This document shows positions 1 to 7,645 of a stretch of DNA of 29,201 nucleotides, piece after piece (the stretch's first letter is position 1; each line of letters opens with the position of its first letter). The DNA is taken from positions 1 to 29,201 of the forward strand of contig NZ_JALAGT010000101.1 of the NCBI RefSeq assembly GCF_022712295.1. Reading direction: 5' to 3'. The notes under the pieces were generated by a model. The model was not told the origin of the DNA. It did not search any database and saw only the letters and a program-made list of their open reading frames with translations. Made by a program: the position numbers and the translations under genes. Source of the DNA: Galactobacter sp. GTDB lineage: Bacteria > Actinomycetota > Actinomycetes > Actinomycetales > Micrococcaceae.

Positions 1-1049
1 CCATGCACCGGGCCATCACAGACGGCAAGCCCGGCTACTGCCCCGGCCCCGGAATCCCGGAGCTGCGTGAGGCCCTCGCCCACGACCTGGGATCCCCGCG
101 CGGCCTGGACTTCACCCCCGACAACGTCGTGGTGATGACCGGTGGCAAGCCCGTCATCACCAAGTTCCTGCAGACCGTCATGAACCCCGGCCAGGAAGTG
201 CTCTACCCCAATCCCGGTTTCCCGATCTACGAATCCCAGATCGAATACCTTGGCGGCACGGCCCTCCCCTACCGCTATCTCCCCACGGACACCGGCTTCG
301 CGATCGACCTGGATCAGATCCGCGCCTCCATCACGCCCAATACCGTCGCGATCATCTACAACGACCTGCAGAACCCCATCTCCGCGGAGTCGACGCAGGC
401 CGAACGCGAGGCCATCGCCCAGATCGCCATGGAACACGACCTCTGGGTACTCTCCGACGAGGCCTACTTCGAGACCCGCTACTCCGGCACGTCGAAGTCC
501 ATCGCCTCCATCCCCGGCATGGCCGAACGCACCGTCATCCTCTACACCTTCAGCAAGAAGTTCGCGATGACGGGCTCCCGCCTGGGTTGTGCGGTGGCAC
601 CACCGGAGCTGGCTCAGGTGTTCTCCACCCTGAACACCAATGACGAATCCTGCACCACGCACTACGTCCAATGGGCAGGCATCGCGGCGCTCACGGGAAC
701 GCAGGAACCTGTCGCCCAGATGTTGAACACCCTCAAGGAACGCCGCGATGCAGCCTGCGAGCTCGTCAACACCATCCCCGGCCTGAGCGTGGCCGTGCCC
801 GAGTCCACGTTCTATCTGTTCCCGGATGCCACCGAGGCCATGGAACGCATGGGCTTCAGCGAGGTGGGAGACTTCGCCACCGCGGCACTGCACAATACGG
901 GTATGTCCTTCTGCACTCGTGAGCACTTCGGCCGCCGCCAGCCCGGCGAGGACCGTCAATACATCCGCCTGGCCTACTCCGGTATCGACGTCGCCAACAT
1001 CCAGGAGGGCCTCACCCGGATGCGTGAATGGATCGAGGCCGGCGCATGA
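1..1049 (+). CDS. PLP-dependent aminotransferase class I/II, 5'-truncated by the window edge
   Basis: Fold-type I aminotransferase that would transfer an amino group between an amino acid and a 2-oxo acid in the cytoplasm. Numbering from the ATG at position 3, D152 and Y155 (SDEAY motif) should hold the PLP ring nitrogen and 3'-hydroxyl, and K185 in the TFSKKFAMTGSRLG stretch is the Schiff-base lysine. The usual NNPTG loop reads NDLQNPIS (from residue 120), an unusual variant. The C-terminal IRLAYSG stretch carries the expected carboxylate-binding arginine. The visible protein begins at the GYCPGPGIPELREA segment, which normally lies some 50 residues into the family, and the frame stays open to the window edge, so the true start is upstream. 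Its TGA overlaps the next gene's ATG by 4 bp. Family assignment is secure; the substrate is unknown. Confidence 0.9.
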   Translation, partial: MHRAITDGKPGYCPGPGIPELREALAHDLGSPRGLDFTPDNVVVMTGGKPVITKFLQTVMNPGQEVLYPNPGFPIYESQIEYLGGTALPYRYLPTDTGFAIDLDQIRASITPNTVAIIYNDLQNPISAESTQAEREAIAQIAMEHDLWVLSDEAYFETRYSGTSKSIASIPGMAERTVILYTFSKKFAMTGSRLGCAVAPPELAQVFSTLNTNDESCTTHYVQWAGIAALTGTQEPVAQMLNTLKERRDAACELVNTIPGLSVAVPESTFYLFPDATEAMERMGFSEVGDFATAALHNTGMSFCTREHFGRRQPGEDRQYIRLAYSGIDVANIQEGLTRMREWIEAGA

Positions 1050-1999
1050 AGGTCGTGGTGACCGGGCGGATTCCCGAGCCGGCATTGGAGTCCCTGCGCG
1101 CCGAGCACGACATGGACGCCTGGGACGAGCCAACCGCGATCCCCCGCGAGGAGCTCCTCAAGCGCATCGAGGGAGCGGACGCCATCGCAACCCTCCTCAC
1201 CGAGAAGGTGGACGCAGAGTTCCTGGACGCCGCCGGCCCGCAGCTGCAGGTCGTGGCCAACGTCGCCGTGGGCTACGACAACATCGACGTGGCCGCCTGC
1301 AAGGACCGCGGTGTGCGCGTCACCAACACCCCCGGTGTGCTGACCGACGCCACAGCGGACATCGCCTTCGGCCTGACCCTCATGGCCACACGGCGCCTGG
1401 CTGAGGGCGACCGGCTGATCCGGTCGGGTGCCTCCTGGAAGTGGGGCATGTTCTTCCTGCTCGGCGCAGGCCTGCAGGGCAAGACCTTCGGCGTGATCGG
1501 CATGGGCGGCATCGGCCGCGCCACCGCACGCCGGGCCAAGGCCTTCGGCATGAAGATCGTCTACCAGTCCCGTTCCGCGCAGCCCGCCGAGGTGGAACAG
1601 GAACTCGACGCCCGCCGCGTGGATCTCGACGAACTGTTGGCCGTCTCCGACGTGGTCTCGGTGCACTGCCCCTTCACCCCGCAGACGCACCACCTGCTTG
1701 GTGCAGAGCAGTTCGCCGCCATGAAGGACTCCGCCTACCTGATCAACACGGCCCGCGGACCCATCGTGGACGAGGCCGCCCTCGCCGTGGCCCTGCGTGA
1801 CGGGGTCATCGCCGGCGCCGGGCTGGACGTCTACGAGAACGAACCGATCGTGGAACCTGGCCTGCTCGAACTGGAGAACGTGGCCCTGGCCCCGCACCTG
1901 GGTTCGGCCACCGTGGAGACCAGGACCGCGATGGCGAATCTGGCCGCGGAGAATGTGCTGGCCGTGCTGGCAGGCAGGGACGCGCCGACCCCGGTCTGA
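1046..1999 (+). CDS. D-isomer-specific 2-hydroxyacid dehydrogenase (glyoxylate/hydroxypyruvate reductase-like)
   Basis: NAD(P)H-dependent enzyme reducing a 2-oxo acid to the D-2-hydroxy acid. A 317-residue protein, normal for the family. The Rossmann dinucleotide loop GMGGIG is at residues 152-157, and the catalytic triad is complete: R237 (NTARGP), E266 (DVYENEP) and H284 (APHLGS), with the family's R-to-E spacing of 29 and R-to-H spacing of 47. I chose the ATG at 1046 rather than the in-frame ATG at 1028 because it overlaps the upstream stop as ATGA, implying translational coupling to the aminotransferase, and gives the normal N-terminus MKVVVTG. Family known; whether glyoxylate, hydroxypyruvate or another oxo acid is the substrate is not visible. 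The pairing suggests a route amino acid, 2-oxo acid, D-hydroxy acid. Confidence 0.93.
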   Translation: MKVVVTGRIPEPALESLRAEHDMDAWDEPTAIPREELLKRIEGADAIATLLTEKVDAEFLDAAGPQLQVVANVAVGYDNIDVAACKDRGVRVTNTPGVLTDATADIAFGLTLMATRRLAEGDRLIRSGASWKWGMFFLLGAGLQGKTFGVIGMGGIGRATARRAKAFGMKIVYQSRSAQPAEVEQELDARRVDLDELLAVSDVVSVHCPFTPQTHHLLGAEQFAAMKDSAYLINTARGPIVDEAALAVALRDGVIAGAGLDVYENEPIVEPGLLELENVALAPHLGSATVETRTAMANLAAENVLAVLAGRDAPTPV

Positions 2000-2018
2000 G
2001 GTACTACCGCCTTCCCCC

Positions 2019-2071
2019 AGGCTTTCCGTCACCGCCGCATGGATTCTTCATGGTGCGGTGACGGAAAGCCT
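2019..2071. terminator. Long perfect hairpin between convergent genes, likely bidirectional terminator
   Basis: A 17-bp perfect inverted repeat (arms 2019-2035 and 2055-2071; left arm AGGCTTTCCGTCACCGC) with a 19-nt loop that itself contains two CATG tetramers able to pair. It fills the 97-bp gap between the convergent hydroxyacid dehydrogenase and E2 genes. There is no U-tract on either side, which is common for actinobacterial hairpin terminators. The function is inferred from position and symmetry. Confidence 0.75.
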
Positions 2072-2096
2072 CAGCGCATCAATAGTCCAGCACGCA

Positions 2097-3485
2097 TCAG
2101 AAGTCCAGCAGCAGGGCCGGTTCCTCGAGGATCGAGGCCACGTCCGCCAGGAAGCGGGCGCACTGGTCGCCGTCCACGACGCGGTGGTCGAACGAACCGC
2201 CAACGGTGGTCACGTAGCGAGGCACCACTTCACCGTCCACGACCCACGGCCGCTGCCGCACCGTGCCGAAGGCGATGATGCCGCACTCGCCCGGGTTGAT
2301 GATGGGCGTTCCGGTGTCGATACCGAGCGTGCCGACGTTGGTGATGGACACGGTTCCGTCGCGCATCTCCGCCGGCGAGGTCTTGCCCTCACGCGCCCGC
2401 CCGGCCAGGTGTTCAAGCGCCTTCGCGAGTTCCTTCATGGACAGCTCATCAGCGTTCTTGATGTTGGGCACCACGAGTCCACGCGGAGTGGCTGCCGCGA
2501 TCCCGAGGTTCACGAAGCTCTTGACCTGGATCTCAGCGCCGTCCGGCGTATCGACCCAGGAGGCGTTGATCTGCGGATTGCGCTGGGCGGCCCAGATGAC
2601 CGCCTTGGCAACCACGAGTAGCGGCGTGACCTTCACACCCTGGAAGTCGCGCGCCTTCTTCAGCCGCTGCACGAATTCCATGGTGCGAGTGGCGTCCACG
2701 TCCACGAACAGGGACACGTGCGGTGCGGTGAAGGCGCTGGAGACCATGGCCGCCGCGGTCGCCTTCCGCACGCCCTTGACGCGCACATGCTCCACGCCGT
2801 CGGTTGGCTCCGTCCACGTTCCCTCACCGAAGGCTGCGGACAGCGCCTCGCGTCCGTGATCATTTTCCAGCGTGGGAGCCGAGGCGGAGGCAGAACGCAG
2901 CCGACGATCCGCATAGTCCGAGAGGTCGTCCCGGGTCACTTCACCGTGGCTGCCGGTGGGCGTGACCAGGCTGAGGTCCACGCCGAGCTGCTTGGCCAGC
3001 GCCCTGACGGGCGGCTTGGCCTTCACGGTCTTCTTGGCCTCGTTGGTGTTGGCACTTGTGCCCGACGACGCGGCCCCGGCACCAGCGGCGCCTCGCCGCA
3101 CACGCGCCCGGCGCTTCACCGGATCGGCGACGGGGCCGGACCCCACGAGCGGACCGGGTGTCGCATCGTCGGCTTCAGCCACGGCCGCACCGTCGTTGGA
3201 AGCAGCCGCGCCGTCGCTGGGAGCCGCCGCCCCGCCGTCGGGCACAGCGCCCTCCGCCGCGATGTCGATCAGCGGCGCGCCGACCTCCAGTGTGACGCCC
3301 TCGGCGGCGCGCAGCGCCGTGACGGTGCCGGCGTACGGGCTGGGCAATTCCACGAGGGACTTCGCCGTCTCGATCTCCACGAGGACCTGGTTCACCTTCA
3401 CGGTGTCGCCGACGGCGACCTTCCACTGGACCAGATCGGCCTCGGTGAGCCCCTCGCCGACGTCAGGAAGATTGAACGTGCTCAT
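2097..3485 (-). CDS. bkdC: Dihydrolipoamide acyltransferase (E2) of a branched-chain 2-oxoacid dehydrogenase complex
   Basis: Core E2 subunit that takes the acyl group from E1-TPP on a lipoyl arm and passes it to CoA. Of 462 residues: N-terminal lipoyl domain (about 1-78) with the lipoylated K42 in ETAKS; an Ala/Pro-rich, charged linker (80-155); a peripheral-subunit-binding domain (about 158-193, VRALAKQLGVDL then HGEVTRDDL); and a C-terminal CAT-like catalytic domain with the DHRVVDG motif (H434, D438). It has one lipoyl domain, which is typical for BCKDH E2, whereas PDH E2s often have two or three. It is the last gene of the E1alpha-E1beta-E2 operon, 27 bp after E1beta. No E3 (lipoamide dehydrogenase) gene is in the cluster. 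The choice of branched-chain over pyruvate is inference: actinobacteria usually use an AceE-type PDH. Confidence 0.92.
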   Translation of the reverse strand: MSTFNLPDVGEGLTEADLVQWKVAVGDTVKVNQVLVEIETAKSLVELPSPYAGTVTALRAAEGVTLEVGAPLIDIAAEGAVPDGGAAAPSDGAAASNDGAAVAEADDATPGPLVGSGPVADPVKRRARVRRGAAGAGAASSGTSANTNEAKKTVKAKPPVRALAKQLGVDLSLVTPTGSHGEVTRDDLSDYADRRLRSASASAPTLENDHGREALSAAFGEGTWTEPTDGVEHVRVKGVRKATAAAMVSSAFTAPHVSLFVDVDATRTMEFVQRLKKARDFQGVKVTPLLVVAKAVIWAAQRNPQINASWVDTPDGAEIQVKSFVNLGIAAATPRGLVVPNIKNADELSMKELAKALEHLAGRAREGKTSPAEMRDGTVSITNVGTLGIDTGTPIINPGECGIIAFGTVRQRPWVVDGEVVPRYVTTVGGSFDHRVVDGDQCARFLADVASILEEPALLLDF

Positions 3486-3512
3486 GCGTGTGCTCTCGTT
3501 TCAGGTTGGTGC

Positions 3513-4493
3513 TCAGTAGTCGAAGCTGCGGTCTAGCGCGTCGAGGATGCGGTCGATGTCAGGCAGGTATTGTGCTTCCACCTTCGAGGGAGGGTATGGC
3601 ATGTGGTAGCCGCCCACCCGCAGGACGGGAGCCTGCAGGGAGTAGAAGGCACGCTCGGTGACGCGCGCCGCGATCTCGCCGCCCAGCCCGCCGAAGGTGG
3701 GTGCCTCGTGGGCGATGACCAGACGACCGGTGCGCTGTACCGACTCCGTGACGGTGTCGAAGTCCACGGGGCTGAGTGAGCGTAGATCGATGACCTCGAC
3801 CTCGCGGCCGTCCTCCACGGAGGCCTGCGCAGCGGCCAGTGCCACGGGGACCAGAGGTCCCCAGGCCACCACAGTGGCGTCGGTTCCGGGCCGGACGATC
3901 TGGGCCTTGTCAGTGGGGGCAGCCGGGTGGTCAAGGTCCACCTCGCCCTTGAGCCAATAGCGGCGCTTCGGCTCGAAGAAGATGACGGGGTCCGGCGAGG
4001 AGATGGCTTCCTGGATCATCCAGTAAGCATCGTTCGGCGTCGACGGGGACATGATGCGCAGTCCCGCGGTGTGAGCGAACAGGGCTTCGGGGGACTCCGA
4101 ATGGTGTTCCACCGAACCGATGCCGCCGCCATAAGGGATGCGAATGGTGACCGGTAGGTTCACATGCCCTTCTGAGCGCATGTGCATCTTGGCCAGCTGC
4201 GTGGTGATCTGGTTGAACCCGGGAAAGACGAAACCGTCGAACTGGATCTCCGCCACCGGCTTCCGCCCGCGCAGGGCCAAACCGATGCTGGTCCCGATGA
4301 TCCCGGATTCCGCCAGCGGCGTGTCCACGATCCGGTCCGCCCCGAAGCGGGCCTGCAGCCCCTCGGTGATGCGGTAGACGCCGCCCAGCTTGCCGATGTC
4401 CTCGCCCAGCAACATGGTCTTGGGATCCCGCTCGAGGGCACGGGTCATGCCGGAGGTGAGGGCCTTGGCCAGAGTCATCCTCTGCGTGCTCAT
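3513..4493 (-). CDS. bkdB: 2-oxoacid dehydrogenase E1 component, beta subunit
   Basis: Beta subunit of the heterotetrameric E1 that decarboxylates 2-oxo acids, probably the transaminated branched-chain amino acids, with thiamine diphosphate. A 326-residue protein, the usual length. The N-terminus MTLAKALTSGMTRALERDP then LLGEDIGKLGGVYRIT matches the transketolase-type pyrimidine-binding domain. The segment IRIPYGGGIGSVEHHSESPEALF carries the conserved histidines near the active site, and the C-terminal half is a transketolase C-terminal domain ending in the typical PYPPSKVEAQYLPDIDRI stretch. The ATG overlaps the stop of the E1alpha gene by 4 bp (4490-4493), so the two subunits are translationally coupled, fitting their stoichiometric assembly. 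Confidence 0.93.
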   Translation of the reverse strand: MSTQRMTLAKALTSGMTRALERDPKTMLLGEDIGKLGGVYRITEGLQARFGADRIVDTPLAESGIIGTSIGLALRGRKPVAEIQFDGFVFPGFNQITTQLAKMHMRSEGHVNLPVTIRIPYGGGIGSVEHHSESPEALFAHTAGLRIMSPSTPNDAYWMIQEAISSPDPVIFFEPKRRYWLKGEVDLDHPAAPTDKAQIVRPGTDATVVAWGPLVPVALAAAQASVEDGREVEVIDLRSLSPVDFDTVTESVQRTGRLVIAHEAPTFGGLGGEIAARVTERAFYSLQAPVLRVGGYHMPYPPSKVEAQYLPDIDRILDALDRSFDY

Positions 4494-5680
4494 GCGTGTG
4501 CCCCCTGGTTTCCGTTGGACTCGTCTGCGTCGGCGAAGCCCGCTTGGTATTCGCGGTACTGTTCCAGCTCTTCCTGCACCAGCGGGTGGGCCGTGGCGTA
4601 GACGTTCTGGAAGGCGGTCTCCAGGCCGGGCGTCGGGAAGGCCAGAGCCGCGGCACGCAGTTCCTTGGCCATGGTGTCCGCTTCTGCATCGAGGTCGTCG
4701 AAGAACTGCTGGTCGGTGCCGTGCTCCCGCAGGTACCGCTCCACACGCAACATCGGGTCCCGTTCGTCCCAGCCGTGTTCCTCGTCCCGTGTGCGGTACT
4801 TCGTGGGATCGTCTGCCGTGGTGTGGGCACCACGGCGGTACGTGACGGCCTCGATGAGGGCCGGGCCCTCACCACGCCTGGCACGATCCAGGGCCCATCG
4901 CGTCACGGCGAGGACAGCCAGGACGTCGTTGCCGTCCACTCGGATCCCGGGCATTCCGTATCCGGCTGCGCGCTCCACCAGCGGCACCTTGGACTGGACT
5001 TCGAAGGGAACCGAGATGGCCCATTGGTTGTTCTGGCAGAAGAACACCACAGGTGCGTCGAAGGAGTTCGCGAAGACCATGGACTCATGGACGTCACCCT
5101 CGGAGGAGGAACCGTCACCGAAGAACGCGAGAACGGCCTCGCCCTCCTCCGCCTTCTTGGACTGGTCCCATTCCTTCTCGTCCAGGGCGATACCCCAGCC
5201 GTACCCCACGGCGTGCAGCGTCTGAGCGGCCAGCACCATGGTGTAGAGCTGGAAGCCCGTCTCCTCCGGGTCCCAGCCGCTGTGGCTGATCCCGCGGAAG
5301 ACCCGTAGAAGTTGCTCGATCTTGACTCCGCGGGTGATCGCGACGGCGTGCTCACGGTAGGTGGGGAAGAGCCGGTCGCGCTGACGGGTGGCGCGTCCGG
5401 CACCGACCTGGGCGGCCTCCTGCCCCTTGAGCGGAACCCACAGCACCAGTTCGCCCTGGCGCTGCAACGCGGTGCCCTCATCATCCACGCGCCGAGCCAG
5501 GACCATGTCCCGGTAGAAACCCTTCAGGGCCTCATCGTCGATGTCCTCCACCCAGGAGCCGTAGGTGGGATCGTCCACCCGTGCGCCTGAGGGGTCCAGG
5601 AGCTGAATGAACTCGCTCCCGGGACCGATGGTCGGCTTCTGCACGGCATCCGTCGGCTGTGCCTGGCCTTCTGTTTGCAT
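4490..5680 (-). CDS. bkdA: 2-oxoacid dehydrogenase E1 component, alpha subunit
   Basis: Alpha subunit of the E1 decarboxylase, carrying the ThDP diphosphate/Mg2+ site. A 396-residue protein. The ThDP motif runs from GDG (188-190) through SSSEGDVHESMVF to the closing NN (217-218), the expected roughly 30-residue span. The GAHTTADDPTKYR loop corresponds to the active-site loop of BCKDH/PDH alpha subunits. The RLFPTYREHAVAITRG segment (about 103-118) is also typical. It is the first gene of the operon; the likely ribosome-binding site GAGGG lies just 5' of the ATG. Annotation pipelines often call such proteins pyruvate dehydrogenase E1 alpha; the BCKDH call rests on operon structure with a single-lipoyl-domain E2. 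A BCKDH role would connect to branched-chain fatty acid precursors. Confidence 0.92.
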   Translation of the reverse strand: MQTEGQAQPTDAVQKPTIGPGSEFIQLLDPSGARVDDPTYGSWVEDIDDEALKGFYRDMVLARRVDDEGTALQRQGELVLWVPLKGQEAAQVGAGRATRQRDRLFPTYREHAVAITRGVKIEQLLRVFRGISHSGWDPEETGFQLYTMVLAAQTLHAVGYGWGIALDEKEWDQSKKAEEGEAVLAFFGDGSSSEGDVHESMVFANSFDAPVVFFCQNNQWAISVPFEVQSKVPLVERAAGYGMPGIRVDGNDVLAVLAVTRWALDRARRGEGPALIEAVTYRRGAHTTADDPTKYRTRDEEHGWDERDPMLRVERYLREHGTDQQFFDDLDAEADTMAKELRAAALAFPTPGLETAFQNVYATAHPLVQEELEQYREYQAGFADADESNGNQGAHA

Positions 5681-5719
5681 CTCGCCCTCGATCGTCGAGT
5701 CGGTGGATCGCGGTCGAAC

Positions 5720-5740
5720 GCGGTTCCAGGTCGGAACCGC
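5720..5740. promoter_or_regulatory. Candidate operator palindrome in front of the 2-oxoacid dehydrogenase operon
   Basis: An 8-bp perfect inverted repeat, GCGGTTCC (5720-5727) and GGAACCGC (5733-5740), separated by 5 bp. It lies 40-60 bp upstream of the E1alpha start and directly downstream of a TATAAG hexamer on the minus strand, so a bound dimeric regulator would cover the predicted transcription start. The palindrome is seen directly; the operator role is inferred. Confidence 0.5.
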
Positions 5741-5768
5741 TTATATTCCGCGCACCGCATGTTGGTAT
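5740..5768 (-). promoter_or_regulatory. Probable promoter of the E1alpha-E1beta-E2 operon
   Basis: On the minus strand the hexamer TATAAG (5745-5740) matches the sigma-70-type -10 box at five of six positions. At 17 bp upstream the sequence is ATACCA, a poor -35 match, so the promoter may need an activator. The -10 abuts the palindrome at 5720-5740. The rest of the 240-bp gap up to the HisC/Pat gene holds one 8-bp inverted pair (CCGGACGG at 5802-5809, CCGTCCGG at 5850-5857) whose meaning is unclear. Confidence 0.45.
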
Positions 5769-5920
5769 CACTGCGGCGATATGACTCACCTTACTCAGAA
5801 TCCGGACGGTGTTGCGAGTGCCTGGGTCGCGTGGCGCAGAGGCCTGGCCCCGTCCGGCGTCCAAGATATTTGGGGTCCCTAGTTATGCTTCCAGCGGCAT
5901 ATACGGTTTCTCGACCAGAA

Positions 5921-7054
5921 TCAGGCCTCCACCGCGTTGAGCTTCGCCAGGGCTTCTCCCGCAAGTTCAAGGAAGCGGGTGTTGCCGCCCTCCTCGCCGA
6001 TGCTCACGCGCACCCCCTCCCCGGGGAACACGCGCACGGCGAGCGCACGCTTCTCGGCCGCGGCGCCGAAGGCCACGGCCTTGTCTCCCAGAGGGAGCCA
6101 CACGAAGTTGCCCTGCGCCTCGGGAATCTCCCATCCCTGCCGGGTCAGGGCTTCCACGACTCGCTCACGCTCTGCAACCAGGCCCTTGACGCGCAAACGC
6201 ACCTCTTCCTCGCGCCGCACCGACTCGAGCGCGGCCCGCTCCGCGACGGTGCTGACGGCGAAGGGTGTCGCCGCTACGCGCAACCGCTTGGTGACCTCGG
6301 GGCGGGCGACCGTGTACCCGATGCGCAGGTTCGCCAACCCGTGCGCCTTGGAGAAGGTCCTCAGTGAGAGGACGTTGAGGTGTTCACGGTAGAGCTCGAT
6401 GCCGTCCACCGCTTCGGGATCGGTGATGAACTCCAGATAGGCCTCATCCACCACGATGAGCACGTCCTTGGGGACGCTGGCGATGAATTCCTCGACCTCC
6501 TGCCGTCGCAACGAGGGGCCGGTGGGATTGTTGGGCGTGCAAAGAATCACTACAGAGGTGTTCTGCGTCACAGCATCGGCCATGGCCACCAGATCGTGCC
6601 TGCCGTCCGTGGTCAGCGGCACCTGGACGGACTTGGCGCCCGCCAGTTCCACCACGATGGGGTAGGCCTCGAAGGACCGCCAGGGGTAGACGACCTCGTC
6701 CTGCACGCCGTCATCGTTGGTCCCTGCATAGGCAGCCAGTACCTGCATCAGCGCTCCGAGGGAACCGGCTCCGGTCACGATGTCGTCGGCGGGCACGTTG
6801 AGCAGCGGTGCGAGTTCGTTGCGCAGGTCGGTGCACAGGGTGTCCGGGTAGCGGTTCACCGCGGTGGCCGAGGCAATACCCTCCAGCACGCCGGGCAGGG
6901 GAGGTAGGGGGTTCTCATTGGAGCTGAGCTTGTACGGCGTGAGTCCAGGAACGGTGACCGGCGGCTTTCCGGCGGCGTAGGCGGGGAGCTGATTCAGGAC
7001 AGGCCGCGGCTGAGGGCCGATCACGGGTAGGGACGAAGTGTGCGGATCCGACAT
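5921..7054 (-). CDS. hisC: Histidinol-phosphate / aromatic aminotransferase (HisC/Pat family)
   Basis: PLP enzyme of the HisC branch, which transaminates imidazole acetol phosphate in histidine synthesis or, as Pat, aromatic 2-oxo acids such as phenylpyruvate. In 377 residues: KLSSNENPLPP (42-52), NNPTG (175-179), DEAY (203-206), and the PLP lysine K236 in RTFSKAHGLANLRIGY with R244 behind it. A good Shine-Dalgarno (AGGTGAGGG) sits just before the ATG. It is not in a his operon: its neighbours are the 2-oxoacid dehydrogenase genes downstream and a divergent membrane protein, which makes the Pat-like or second-copy role plausible. The gene name is therefore provisional; HisC and Pat cannot be separated by eye. 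Confidence 0.85.
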   Translation of the reverse strand: MSDPHTSSLPVIGPQPRPVLNQLPAYAAGKPPVTVPGLTPYKLSSNENPLPPLPGVLEGIASATAVNRYPDTLCTDLRNELAPLLNVPADDIVTGAGSLGALMQVLAAYAGTNDDGVQDEVVYPWRSFEAYPIVVELAGAKSVQVPLTTDGRHDLVAMADAVTQNTSVVILCTPNNPTGPSLRRQEVEEFIASVPKDVLIVVDEAYLEFITDPEAVDGIELYREHLNVLSLRTFSKAHGLANLRIGYTVARPEVTKRLRVAATPFAVSTVAERAALESVRREEEVRLRVKGLVAERERVVEALTRQGWEIPEAQGNFVWLPLGDKAVAFGAAAEKRALAVRVFPGEGVRVSIGEEGGNTRFLELAGEALAKLNAVEA

Positions 7055-7157
7055 GCCCTCACCTTATCCGCCATGAGTAACACGCGTATCGAACGCAGTG
7101 CCGGAATTCCTATGCATGACGCCCCTGATCCCGCTGTGCACCACGCGCTGGACGCCA

Positions 7158-7183
7158 CGTTCGGAACCGTTGCGCCCCGAACG
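7158..7183. promoter_or_regulatory. Inverted repeat in the divergent hisC / membrane-protein promoter region
   Basis: CGTTCGG (7158-7164) and CCGAACG (7177-7183) form a perfect 7-bp inverted repeat with a 12-bp spacer, in the 183-bp gap between two divergently transcribed genes. It could be a regulator site or chance in GC-rich DNA. No clear -35/-10 pair was found near it. Confidence 0.25.
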
Positions 7184-7237
7184 GGCACACATGCCATTCC
7201 CAGGGGTCTCCTCAGGTGAGCCTGCCATCATGGGCGC

Positions 7238-7645
7238 ATGCGTTTCCTGCTCCGACTGATCATCGACGCCGCTGCCTTCTGGGTTGCCGCGTGGCTGGTA
7301 CCCGGCATCTACATCGGCCCCGAGACCGTCAACCCGGATACTCAGAACTTCGCCACCGTGGCCACATTCCTGTTCGTTGGATTGGTCTTCGGCGTGGTGA
7401 ACGCGATCCTGGGAGGCCTCGTCAAGTTCCTTTCGATGCCCTTGACCTGCCTGACGCTTGGCCTGTTCACCTTTGTGATCAATGCCTTCCTCTTCTGGGT
7501 CACTTCTGTGATCTCCAGCATCTTCCCGGTGGACTTCATCATCGACAGCTTCTTCTGGGACGCGATCTTGGGCGCCCTCATCGTGACCATCATTTCCGCG
7601 ATCCTGAACTCGATCCTGGTCAAGAGGGGCGACCGCTCCTCCTGA
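7238..7645 (+). CDS. Four-helix membrane protein, 'phage holin family' (mycobacterial 4TMS, PF04020-like)
   Basis: A small integral membrane protein of 135 residues with four hydrophobic segments: about 3-24 (LLRLIIDAAAFWVAAWLVPGI), 40-62, 68-95 and 108-130. The first helix with a WLVPGI turn and the PLTCLTLGLFTFVINAFLFW segment are characteristic of the family named 'phage holin family protein' or 'mycobacterial 4 TMS phage holin', which is widespread in bacterial chromosomes and not tied to prophages. The function is unknown. There are no phage genes nearby, so the holin name should not be read as lysis activity. Its last 26 bp overlap the 3' end of the convergent hydrolase gene. Confidence 0.85.
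   Translation: MRFLLRLIIDAAAFWVAAWLVPGIYIGPETVNPDTQNFATVATFLFVGLVFGVVNAILGGLVKFLSMPLTCLTLGLFTFVINAFLFWVTSVISSIFPVDFIIDSFFWDAILGALIVTIISAILNSILVKRGDRSS

Noticed and set aside
7238..7645. Prophage remnant suggested by the 'holin' name.
   Set aside because: This family is a common chromosomal membrane protein; no integrase, capsid or lysin gene is nearby.
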